Assembly: GCF_010614725.1 (NCBI RefSeq)
Contig: NZ_JAAEHL010000008.1
Location: forward strand, 186,001 to 250,000
Direction: 5' to 3'
Source of the DNA: Flavobacterium ajazii
Lineage (GTDB): Bacteria; Bacteroidota; Bacteroidia; Flavobacteriales; Flavobacteriaceae
DNA length: 64,000 nt
The notes beneath the pieces are model-generated. The model had not been told where the DNA came from. It made no database searches and saw only the letters and a list, made by a program, of their open reading frames with translations. Below, in pieces: positions 35,042-42,198 of this stretch. Position 1 is the stretch's first letter. Every line of letters starts with the position of its first letter. The position numbers and the translations under genes were made by a program.

Positions 35042-35049
35042 TACATTTG
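35042..35049 (+). promoter_or_regulatory. -7 element of the RND/MMPL transporter gene
   Basis: TACATTTG, an exact TAnnTTTG match, 19 bases before the ATG at 35069. Because it lies inside the longer open frame starting at 35021, it supports the shorter start. Confidence 0.6.
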
Positions 35050-35068
35050 CATCCATTTTACAAATTTT

Positions 35069-37444
35069 ATGAAAAACACTATACAAGTTGGATTTTGGGA
35101 AAAATTAGCCCGAATCATACTTAAAAACAGAATTACAATTCTAGTTATCCTATCTGTTTTAACCGTTTTCTTTGGTTATCAGTGGAAAAATCTCTCTATG
35201 ACTTATACTGAAGCTAACCTGCTTCCTAAGGATCATATTGCGAACAAAGAATATCAAAAATTCCTCGATAAGTTTGGTGAAGAAGGAAATCTTGTGGTTA
35301 TAGGTTTTCAGGATAAAAACTTTTTTACACCAAAAAATTATGCTGCCTGGAACGAATTAATGACTGGTTTAAAAAAATCAAAAGAGGTTGATTTGGTCGT
35401 TTCCTTAAATGATTTGAAAAAACTGGAAAAAGACACCATTAACGAAAAATTTGTTTTAACACCTTTTATTGACCAAAGCAAAGTTCTGGATCCAGCTTAC
35501 TTAAAAAGTGTTCAGCATGAATTGTTCAACAATTTACCGTTTTACGAAGGACTTTTATTCAATAAGGAAAGCGGTAGCGTACGTTCTGCGATTTATATCA
35601 ACAAAGCTTTAGTAAATACGGCAAACAGAAAAACTTTTATTCTTCAAAATCTGGTTCCGAAAATCGACAAATTCGAAAAAACAACCGGAATTGATCTTCG
35701 TGTTTCGGGAATGCCTTACATCAGAACGATCAATGCGGACAATATGAAAGGCGAAATAGGACTTTTTATTGGGGCATCTTTATTGACTGTTTCGTTGATT
35801 TTCTTTTTCTTTTTTCGTTCGTTCAGAGCTACGTTTATTTCGATTGTTATTTTAATTGTCGGTGTAACCTGGTCATTCGGAACACTTGGATTATTTGGTT
35901 ATAAAATCACGATTTTAACGGCTATTATTCCGCCGCTGATTATCGTAATTGGAATCACAAACTGTATTTTCCTGATTAATAAATACCAGCAGGAAATTAA
36001 ATTACACAACAATCAGGCAAAAGCATTACAGCGTGTTATTTCAAAAATTGGGTCTTCAACTTTAATGACCAATTTAACGGCTGCAATTGGTTTCGCAACC
36101 TTGATGATTACCGGAAACGAGTTGCTTTTTGAGTTTGGATTGGTAACATCTATAAATGTACTTTCGGTTTATACCCTGACACTTTTCATCGTACCGATTA
36201 TTTACAGCTTCATGCCATTGCCAAAAGCAAAACATTTATACCACTTAGATAAAACATATATTTCAACGTTATTGAATGTCGTTTCAAATATAGTTAAAGG
36301 TAAAAAGACAATCGTTTATATCATTTATGCGGTTCTTTTTGCTGTCAGCTTAAATGGAGTCAGACAAATGAAAGTTTCAGGAAGTTTGATTGGAGAAATG
36401 CCAAAAAGCGCTTCTTTCTTTAAAGATATTTTGTTCTACGAAAAAGAATTTAACGGAGTAATGCCTCTTGAAATTATGGTTGACACCAAAAAGAAAAAAG
36501 GTGTCATGAAAGCTTCGACTATTCGTAAAATGGATGAATTGCAGAATACAATTGCTGAAATTCCGGAATTGGCAAAACCGGTTTCAGTTGTGAATCTGGT
36601 AAAATATTCTAAACAGGCTTTCTACAATGGAAACCCGGAATATTACCAGTTACCAACTTCGCAGGAACAGACTTTTATTTTGAGTTATGCTAAAAATGCG
36701 ACTAAAAACAGTAAAGAAAATCTAATGAAAGCTTACGTTGATTCGACTGGACAATACGCACGAATCACAACTTTCATGAAAGATATCGGAACAGATGAAA
36801 TGGCAAAAGTAGAAGGGAAATTGCGCAAAAAAATTGATGAAATTTTTCCAAAAGAACGTTTTGAGGTTACTATTACAGGAAAAGCTCTGGTTTTCCAGAA
36901 AGGAACAACTTACTTGGCTCATAACTTAATTGAATCATTACTTTTTGCGATTTTAACTATTGCGATTTTAATGTTGTATTTATTCAGATCTTTTAAAATG
37001 GTAATGGCTTCTTTGATTACGAATATTTTACCGTTATGCATCACTTCTGGGTTAATGGGATATTTCGGAATTCCGTTAAAACCTTCGACGATTTTGGTAT
37101 TTAGCATTGCTTTCGGAATCTCGGTTGATAATGCGATTCAGTTTATGGCTAAATACAAACATGACCTGATGCAAAACAAAGGAAAAGTGAAGAAATCTGT
37201 TTTCAGCGCTTTGAGAGAAACTGGGGTGAGTACTTTTTATACTTCTGTAGTTTTGATTTTAGGTTTTGCGACTTTCACGTTATCAAGTTTTAGCGGTACA
37301 ATTGCTTTAGGAGGATTGATTTCCTGCACTCTGGTTTTTGCGATGTTTGCAAACTTGGTAGTTTTACCTTCTTTGGTTTTAACTTTTGAGAAGAAAAAAA
37401 CCAGAAAAGAGGATTTAGAAAATTCACAAAAACAAGGACATTAA
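35069..37444 (+). CDS. RND superfamily (MMPL/patched-like) exporter
   Basis: 791 residues from ATG 35069. Two homologous halves, each with a first helix, a large periplasmic loop, and a block of five helices: helix 1 ILVILSVLTVFFGYQW, then the loop to about 215, helices 2-6 (IGASLLTVSLIFFFFFRSF, ISIVILIVGVTWSFGTLGLFG and so on), then the same again from about 400. Late in the second half there are GISVDNAIQFMAKYKHD and a Ser-Gly rich region typical of MMPL proteins. Likely exports lipids, hopanoids or hydrophobic compounds by proton antiport; no membrane fusion protein is encoded nearby. Monocistronic with a terminator. Confidence 0.9.
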   Translation: MKNTIQVGFWEKLARIILKNRITILVILSVLTVFFGYQWKNLSMTYTEANLLPKDHIANKEYQKFLDKFGEEGNLVVIGFQDKNFFTPKNYAAWNELMTGLKKSKEVDLVVSLNDLKKLEKDTINEKFVLTPFIDQSKVLDPAYLKSVQHELFNNLPFYEGLLFNKESGSVRSAIYINKALVNTANRKTFILQNLVPKIDKFEKTTGIDLRVSGMPYIRTINADNMKGEIGLFIGASLLTVSLIFFFFFRSFRATFISIVILIVGVTWSFGTLGLFGYKITILTAIIPPLIIVIGITNCIFLINKYQQEIKLHNNQAKALQRVISKIGSSTLMTNLTAAIGFATLMITGNELLFEFGLVTSINVLSVYTLTLFIVPIIYSFMPLPKAKHLYHLDKTYISTLLNVVSNIVKGKKTIVYIIYAVLFAVSLNGVRQMKVSGSLIGEMPKSASFFKDILFYEKEFNGVMPLEIMVDTKKKKGVMKASTIRKMDELQNTIAEIPELAKPVSVVNLVKYSKQAFYNGNPEYYQLPTSQEQTFILSYAKNATKNSKENLMKAYVDSTGQYARITTFMKDIGTDEMAKVEGKLRKKIDEIFPKERFEVTITGKALVFQKGTTYLAHNLIESLLFAILTIAILMLYLFRSFKMVMASLITNILPLCITSGLMGYFGIPLKPSTILVFSIAFGISVDNAIQFMAKYKHDLMQNKGKVKKSVFSALRETGVSTFYTSVVLILGFATFTLSSFSGTIALGGLISCTLVFAMFANLVVLPSLVLTFEKKKTRKEDLENSQKQGH

Positions 37445-37468
37445 TTACTTTGGTAAACAGAATATTGA

Positions 37469-37494
37469 GAGGTGGTTCTTTTTAGAACTGCCTC
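37469..37494 (+). terminator. Terminator of the RND exporter gene
   Basis: A 10-base-pair stem GAGGTGGTTC / GAACTGCCTC with two G-T wobbles, then TTGTTGTTTT. Confidence 0.7.
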
Positions 37495-37605
37495 TTGTTG
37501 TTTTATGTCAGACTGTTTTTATGCTTTTAGAAGCTTTAATAAATGGTCTTATTGTAATTTTGCCAATTGTCTGAATGACGTTAAAATAATAGAGTTTATA
37601 GTTTG

Positions 37606-37680
37606 TGGAAAATATCGGGCTCGAACCGATCACTTTCCCGAATGCTTTCGGGACGCTCTATTCAAATGAGCTATTGCATA
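37606..37680 (-). pseudogene. Degenerate tRNA-Ala copy (tRNA pseudogene)
   Basis: On the minus strand this matches the tRNA-Ala(GGC) at 37969-38042. The D-arm region keeps 18 of 20 bases, and the T-arm, 3' acceptor strand and 3' flank keep 41 of 43 aligned bases (one substitution, one deletion). The 5' acceptor strand has become TATGCAA and cannot pair with ATTTTCC. The anticodon arm is replaced by a different perfect hairpin, TCCCGAA-AGCA-TTCGGGA. It therefore cannot be a working tRNA. Its D-arm overlaps the end of the GIY-YIG gene and supplies that gene's stop codon. Confidence 0.85.
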
Positions 37681-37912
37681 AAAGATACTCAATATATTTT
37701 CTGCTTTTCTTTTTCTTTATTTCTAATTCGCGTCGAACAGCTTCTGGTCTTGTTTGAAAATTTTCGAAATATTTCAAAACCCAATCTTTAGCAGTTTTGG
37801 TAAAAGTACTTCTGCCATTCAAATGGTCATTTAACCTCTTTTGTATATTTTCGCAAGACCCGATATAATATTTGTCTAATGTTTCAGAATACAAAATATA
37901 GGTGTAAAACAT
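37658..37912 (-). CDS. Single-domain GIY-YIG endonuclease
   Basis: 84 residues. The family motif is YTYILYSETLDKYYIGSCENIQKRLNDHL (GIY-YIG as YIL...YIG), with Arg in QKRLNDHLNG and the catalytic Glu in REAVRRELEIKKKKSRKYIE-type sequence (here PEAVRRELEIKKKKSRKYIEYL). Length is typical for stand-alone GIY-YIG proteins. The final CNSSFE residues and the TAG stop come from the D-arm of a degenerate tRNA-Ala. The gene lies between that remnant and the intact tRNA-Ala, all on the minus strand. Activity and mobility are inferred; host DNA repair or tRNA-site homing are both possible. Confidence 0.85.
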   Translation of the reverse strand: MFYTYILYSETLDKYYIGSCENIQKRLNDHLNGRSTFTKTAKDWVLKYFENFQTRPEAVRRELEIKKKKSRKYIEYLLCNSSFE

Positions 37913-37932
37913 AGGGGGTGAAATATAAAAAA

Positions 37933-37959
37933 AAACTCAAGCCTTTTGGACTTGAGTTT
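37933..37959 (-). terminator. Terminator of tRNA-Ala(GGC)
   Basis: Perfect 9-base-pair stem AAACTCAAG / CTTGAGTTT; on the minus strand it ends in a long T-run. Half of this hairpin (the AAACTC side) is also found next to the tRNA remnant at 37592. Confidence 0.88.
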
Positions 37960-37968
37960 ATAGTTTAG

Positions 37969-38042
37969 TGGAGAATATCGGGCTCGAACCGATCACCTCT
38001 ACGCTGCCAGCGTAGCGCTCTAGCCAAATGAGCTAATCCCCC
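37969..38042 (-). tRNA. tRNA-Ala (GGC)
   Basis: A 74-base cloverleaf: acceptor GGGGGAT / ATTCTCC containing the G3-U70 wobble that identifies tRNA-Ala, anticodon stem CTACG / CGTAG with loop CTGGCAG, T-arm ATCGG-TTCGAGC-CCGAT, discriminator A, no encoded CCA. It has a promoter and terminator of its own. Confidence 0.96.
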
Positions 38043-38052
38043 AATTCGATAG

Positions 38053-38084
38053 CAAATAAAGTCAATTAATTTTCAAAAAACAAA
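38053..38084 (-). promoter_or_regulatory. Promoter of tRNA-Ala(GGC)
   Basis: On the minus strand: TTTG at 38084-38081, 20 bases, then TTTATTTG at 38060-38053 (one mismatch to TAnnTTTG). The start of the tRNA is 11 bases further on. Confidence 0.65.
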
Positions 38085-38146
38085 TTTAAGGGAGTTTCAG
38101 TTAAAATATTTTTCAAAACCGTAACTTTACGTTAAAAACCATTTTT

Positions 38147-38911
38147 ATGAGTTTAGAAAACGTACAAGGAAGTTTAGAAACTTCTTTTCAAGATACAGTT
38201 GCAACCGTTCAGTTTGGTCATCCGGCAAGTAATTCTTTTCCCCGTCAATTATTAGACAAATTAACTGCTGAAATTAATTCGTTAAGCCGAAATGAAGACG
38301 TTTCAGTAATTATTTTAAAAAGCGAAGGAGCAAAAACGTTTTGTTCGGGTGCTTCGTTTGATGAACTTTTGAAAATTGAAAATCAAGAACAGGGCGTTGA
38401 ATTCTTTTCAGGGTTTGCTCATTTACTGAATGCAATGCGAAATTGTAATAAAATTATAATTGGCCGAGTGCAGGGAAAAGCTGTTGGTGGAGGAGTCGGA
38501 ATTATTTCGGCTTGTGATTATGTTTTTGCAACTCCGCAATGCGATATTAAATTATCTGAACTTGCCATCGGGATCGGACCTTTTGTAATTGAACCGGCCG
38601 TTTCACGTAAAATCGGTAAAACAGCCATGACCGAAATGACATTGGCAGGACATGAATGGAAATCGGCTGACTGGGCTTTGCAAAAAGGACTTTTTTCAGT
38701 TTTGTGTGAAGCTGAAAATCTAGATGCTGAGGTTGCAAATTTTGCTCAAAAACTAAGTTCGTACAATCCGGAAGCTTTAAAAGAAATGAAAAAGATTATT
38801 TGGGAAGGAACCGAAGTTTGGGAATCACTGCTTTTTGAACGCGCTGCAATTACGGGAAAATTGGTGCTGTCTGATTTTACGAGAAAAGCATTGTTGCAAT
38901 TTAAGAAGTAG
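38147..38911 (+). CDS. Enoyl-CoA hydratase/isomerase family protein
   Basis: 254 residues, crotonase fold. Oxyanion-hole elements are visible: SEGAKTFCSGASFDELL and GRVQGKAVGGGVGIISACD, followed by KLSELAIGIGPFVIEP, where family members carry the active-site Glu. It probably hydrates an enoyl-CoA in fatty-acid or branched-chain amino-acid breakdown; substrate cannot be told. Cytoplasmic. Upstream is the tRNA-Ala promoter on the other strand; 18 bases after its stop the structured repeat copy A begins. Confidence 0.9.
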   Translation: MSLENVQGSLETSFQDTVATVQFGHPASNSFPRQLLDKLTAEINSLSRNEDVSVIILKSEGAKTFCSGASFDELLKIENQEQGVEFFSGFAHLLNAMRNCNKIIIGRVQGKAVGGGVGIISACDYVFATPQCDIKLSELAIGIGPFVIEPAVSRKIGKTAMTEMTLAGHEWKSADWALQKGLFSVLCEAENLDAEVANFAQKLSSYNPEALKEMKKIIWEGTEVWESLLFERAAITGKLVLSDFTRKALLQFKK

Positions 38912-38928
38912 TTTTTTCAGTAGCTGAT

Positions 38929-38996
38929 TCCTGCTCTCCGCTATATCTTTTGTGGCGAACCCCGCCACAAAAGGATGTCGCTTCGATCAGGGCTAA
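38929..38996 (+). repeat. Structured dispersed repeat, copy A
   Basis: Left flank TCCTGCTCTCCGCTATATC, then a perfect 11-base-pair hairpin CTTTTGTGGCG / CGCCACAAAAG with loop AACCC, then right flank GGATGTCGCTTCGATCAGGG and CTAA. The flanks match copies B (54161) and C (29785, minus). Confidence 0.8.
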
Positions 38997-39052
38997 AAAC
39001 CGTAAACCAAGACCTTTTTTTATTAAAAGACCATTTCTCAACATCTATTTCC

Positions 39053-39060
39053 TAAATTTG
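39053..39060 (+). promoter_or_regulatory. -7 element of queD
   Basis: TAAATTTG, an exact TAnnTTTG match, 15 bases before the ATG at 39076. It lies within the longer open frame that begins at 38950 and so supports the shorter start. Confidence 0.6.
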
Positions 39061-39075
39061 CAGAAAAAACAACCG

Positions 39076-39528
39076 ATGAGTAATATCAGAATTACAAAAC
39101 AATTTAGCTTCGAAACCGGACACGCTTTGTACGGTTACGACGGAAAATGCAAAAATGTTCACGGACATAGTTACAAATTATCGGTAACCGTTATTGGTTC
39201 GCCAATTACAGACCGATCCAATGTAAAATACGGAATGGTAATTGATTTTTCGGATCTAAAGAAAATTGTAAAAGAAGAAATTGTCGATCAGTTTGATCAT
39301 GCAACTGTTTTTAATGAAACTACGCCACATATCGAATTGGCAAATGAATTAAAAAATCGTGGACATCATGTAATTTTAGTAGATTATCAGCCAACGAGCG
39401 AAAATATGGTAATTGATTTTGCTGAAAGAATCATTTCACGCTTACCTGCCGGAATTTCTCTTTTTTCCCTAAAACTTCAGGAAACCGATTCTTCATTTGC
39501 AGAATGGTATGCTTCTGATAATCAATAG
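39076..39528 (+). CDS. queD: 6-carboxytetrahydropterin synthase (QueD/6-PTPS family)
   Basis: 150 residues from ATG 39076; the open frame extends to 38950 but that part reads through a repeat. It converts dihydroneopterin triphosphate to 6-carboxytetrahydropterin on the path to queuosine. Zinc ligands are in FSFETGHALYG and NVHGHSYKL; the CxxxHGH spacing (CKNVHGH) is that of QueD; FDHATVFN and LQETDSSFAEWY carry the catalytic His and the Glu that anchors the pterin. No other queuosine genes are nearby. A TCTAA-word spacer separates it from lpxH. Confidence 0.93.
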   Translation: MSNIRITKQFSFETGHALYGYDGKCKNVHGHSYKLSVTVIGSPITDRSNVKYGMVIDFSDLKKIVKEEIVDQFDHATVFNETTPHIELANELKNRGHHVILVDYQPTSENMVIDFAERIISRLPAGISLFSLKLQETDSSFAEWYASDNQ

Positions 39529-39585
39529 AATTATAATTTTTTAAATCCCAAATACCAATTCTTTACTTCAATCAGGATGACAATA

Positions 39586-39637
39586 GACTAAAGTCTAAAA
39601 ATCTAAGAAGTCTAAGATCTAACAATCTAAAATCTAA
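39586..39637 (+). repeat. TCTAA-word spacer upstream of lpxH
   Basis: Six TCTAA words occur in this short spacer (for example GTCTAAAAATCTAAGAAG). Unlike the spacers at 10.1 and 63.1 kb, only one orientation is present. Confidence 0.55.
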
Positions 39638-40381
39638 ATGAAAAAAATATATTTCGCTTCTGATCAGCATTTCGGTGCTCCAACTCCCGAATTGAGTTTG
39701 CCTCGTGAAAAGAAATTTGTTGCCTGGTTGGATGAGGTTAAAGAAGATGCCGAAGCTATTTTTTTATTAGGTGATTTATTTGATTTTTGGTTTGAATATA
39801 AAACAGTTGTTCCAAAAGGCTTTGTTCGTATTTTAGGGAAACTTGCTGAACTTCGCGATAGCGGAATCCCAATTTATTTTTTCGTAGGAAACCATGATTT
39901 GTGGATGAATGATTACTTTGAAACTGAATTGAATATTCCGGTTTATCACGATAACAAGGAGTTTACTTTTAACGGAAAGACTTTTTTAATCGGTCATGGG
40001 GATGGGAAAGGCCCTGGAGACAAAGGTTATAAAAGAATGAAAAAGGTATTTAAAAATCCGTTTTCAAAATGGCTTTTTCGCTGGCTGCATCCTGATGTCG
40101 GTGTGAGTCTGGCACAATATTTATCAGTGAAAAACAAATTGATTTCAGGTGATGAAGATGTGAAATTTTTAGGAGAAGAGAACGAATGGCTGGTTTTATA
40201 TGCCAAACGTAAACTCGAAACCAAACATTATAATTATTTCATCTTTGGACACCGCCATTTACCTATGATTATTCCAGTTGGAGAAGACGCCAAATATGTA
40301 AATCTGGGAGACTGGATTGGTTATTTTACTTACGGTGTTTTTGATGGCGAAACTTTTGAACTTAAAAAGTTTGACAAATAA
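39638..40381 (+). CDS. lpxH: UDP-2,3-diacylglucosamine diphosphatase (LpxH-like)
   Basis: 247 residues, a calcineurin-like phosphoesterase. Metal ligands appear in order: FASDQHFG, LLGDLFDFWFEY, FVGNHDLWM, IGHGDGKGPGD and IFGHRHLPM. The GDLFDFW motif is characteristic of LpxH, which hydrolyses UDP-2,3-diacylglucosamine to lipid X in lipid A synthesis at the inner membrane. Its stop codon abuts that of the convergent cytochrome gene with no intervening base, so the two share a 3' region. Confidence 0.92.
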   Translation: MKKIYFASDQHFGAPTPELSLPREKKFVAWLDEVKEDAEAIFLLGDLFDFWFEYKTVVPKGFVRILGKLAELRDSGIPIYFFVGNHDLWMNDYFETELNIPVYHDNKEFTFNGKTFLIGHGDGKGPGDKGYKRMKKVFKNPFSKWLFRWLHPDVGVSLAQYLSVKNKLISGDEDVKFLGEENEWLVLYAKRKLETKHYNYFIFGHRHLPMIIPVGEDAKYVNLGDWIGYFTYGVFDGETFELKKFDK

Positions 40382-41596
40382 TTAATTCTTAGCTACTGGA
40401 TAAACAGCTATTTTGTGTGTTCTTAGCGAATAATTGTTAACAGCTGAACTATTTGATTGCTGAAAACGAATTGCTTTTGAATCTTGTTTTGGCATATGAC
40501 ATTCTACGCAATTATTTGCTAGTCTGGATTTTGAAATTGTTTTCAGGGTTATGGCTGTGTGTTTAGTACTTTGATGACAGCTCATACATATTTTAGAATA
40601 AGAAATACGATTTTGTGGTTTATCCTGATGGGGATTATGACAGGTAATGCAATCCATAGTCTGACTTTTCTGAAAGCATTTACTTTGCGAAAGCAAACCT
40701 AATTGATTGCCATGAACATCATAATTTAAAGTGTCTTTTGAACGGGGGTTTTCCTGAAAATAATCGGAAAGATTTTCTCCGGGTTTAAATTGAAATCGTG
40801 ATTTTAGTTTACTTTTATCATTTCCAGAATGGCATAAGGCGCAGGCATCTATTCTTTGCTGTCTGTTTAGATTACGAAAAGATATCATATTTTGGGCTTT
40901 CTTTAAATCAGGAAATTTCAAATGTGTCTGAACATGTGTTTTTGCCGGGCCGTGGCAGCGCTCACAATCGATTCCGTAAACCAGAGTATTTTTACTCATA
41001 AAGTCATCAACTTCCATTCCCATAAAAGTATAAGTTTCTGAACTGGATGTAGTCACATATTTACTTGCGATATTAGAACTGTGGCAGGCAAAACATTCTT
41101 TCAATATTTTTCTGTTAAAGTCGGGATTTGTAGCAGAATAATTTGGACTCGTTGCCCAATTGTTTATTGATTTATAATAAGAAATGGGCAATTCATAAAA
41201 GTAATGATTTTTCCAGTAACCACTGGTTTGTGCATGTTTGGCACCAAAGAGAATATCAAAAGGATAAGCTTTAACTTCTTTTCCGTTTTTATACAAAACC
41301 TGATAAAGTGAATCATTGCGTTCTTCCATGACTACTTTAGTGTTTTTGTCATAAACGAAAGCACTTTTATCATCTGTAAAATGTCCTAAGATATTTTCTT
41401 TGGTAGCGGGTAGAGTGGCTTTGTAATGAGCGCTAAGGATAGAGGTTTCGTGTTGTTTTTGATGACATTGAATACAGCTTTCAGAACCTGCATAATCGGT
41501 TCCGCGTGGATCTGTGTAATTGTCTGAGTCATTTTTGCAGCTTGTTAAAAGTACACCCCAGACAAAAATGATAAAAAGAATATGTGCTTTTTTCAT
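40382..41596 (-). CDS. Heptahaem c-type cytochrome lipoprotein
   Basis: 404 residues. Lipoprotein signal with Cys20 (FIIFVWGVLLTSC). Seven CxxCH haem motifs in order: CIQCH, CFACH, CERCH, CALCH, CITCH, CMSCH and CVECH. Additional distal His residues such as GPAKTH and NPHQD are typical of multihaem cytochromes of the c554 type. It probably sits in the periplasm on a membrane lipid and passes electrons; donor and acceptor are unknown. It converges on lpxH with zero spacing. No partner oxidoreductase lies beside it. Confidence 0.9.
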   Translation of the reverse strand: MKKAHILFIIFVWGVLLTSCKNDSDNYTDPRGTDYAGSESCIQCHQKQHETSILSAHYKATLPATKENILGHFTDDKSAFVYDKNTKVVMEERNDSLYQVLYKNGKEVKAYPFDILFGAKHAQTSGYWKNHYFYELPISYYKSINNWATSPNYSATNPDFNRKILKECFACHSSNIASKYVTTSSSETYTFMGMEVDDFMSKNTLVYGIDCERCHGPAKTHVQTHLKFPDLKKAQNMISFRNLNRQQRIDACALCHSGNDKSKLKSRFQFKPGENLSDYFQENPRSKDTLNYDVHGNQLGLLSQSKCFQKSQTMDCITCHNPHQDKPQNRISYSKICMSCHQSTKHTAITLKTISKSRLANNCVECHMPKQDSKAIRFQQSNSSAVNNYSLRTHKIAVYPVAKN

Positions 41597-41669
41597 TATT
41601 GTAAATATACTTTTTTTGAATAAATATATTTCAATTATGAAAAATAACTGTTAAATAATTTTGATTTTG

Positions 41670-42026
41670 TTAGTTTAATCCAGGTCCGTATACATATTCA
41701 TCAAGCTCAATTTTGAATAGTGTACCTTCAACTAAATCTTTTATAGATTTTATTTCTTTCATCGAAACGGCTAAGTCTACCTGAGATAAAGGTGTTTTTA
41801 GTAAAAACTTATGGCATGAGTTTCTCATTTCGCAAGCTTTGCAACAAGTATTTTCGATAAGGCTGTTTTCAATCAAATCACAAAACTGATTTAATTCTGC
41901 AATAGAAAGATAAAATCCGGTTTCCCTGAAAACTAATTGTACTTTATCTAATATTGTTTTGTTTTCCTTTTTCCAGTAAAAGGCCACTCCAAAGTTATTA
42001 TGGTATATCTGTTCAATATCTTTCAT
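41670..42026 (-). CDS. Small cysteine-containing protein of unknown function
   Basis: 118 residues, no signal peptide. The centre has a cluster CCKACEMRNSCHKFLLKTP, with four Cys and a His that could bind zinc or an iron-sulphur cluster. The N-terminal half reads like DUF families with a fold RETGFYLSIAELNQFCDLI. I do not recognise a characterised family. It lies downstream of its own promoter (42047) and 74 bases upstream of the heptahaem cytochrome gene on the same strand, so a redox link is conceivable but unproven. Confidence 0.7.
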   Translation of the reverse strand: MKDIEQIYHNNFGVAFYWKKENKTILDKVQLVFRETGFYLSIAELNQFCDLIENSLIENTCCKACEMRNSCHKFLLKTPLSQVDLAVSMKEIKSIKDLVEGTLFKIELDEYVYGPGLN

Positions 42027-42046
42027 TATAAAATCCTTTATTTCAA

Positions 42047-42054
42047 CAAATATA
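42047..42054 (-). promoter_or_regulatory. -7 element of the 118-residue Cys protein gene
   Basis: TATATTTG on the minus strand, an exact TAnnTTTG match 21 bases before the ATG at 42026. Confidence 0.5.
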
Positions 42055-42198
42055 AATATTATTTATATTAATTCTAAATAAAAAAATAATAAATAGAGTG
42101 AAATTTTTTTATCATATAAGTGATATAAGTTTATTTTAGTTTACACGGCAATTCTCTTTAAATAAATTTATATCACTTAATGGTTTAAAAGTTATTTT

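Noticed and set aside
38950..39075. Extended N-terminus of QueD
   Set aside because: These codons read through the structured repeat copy A; a promoter -7 element at 39053 and the conserved N-terminus at 39076 decide for the later start.
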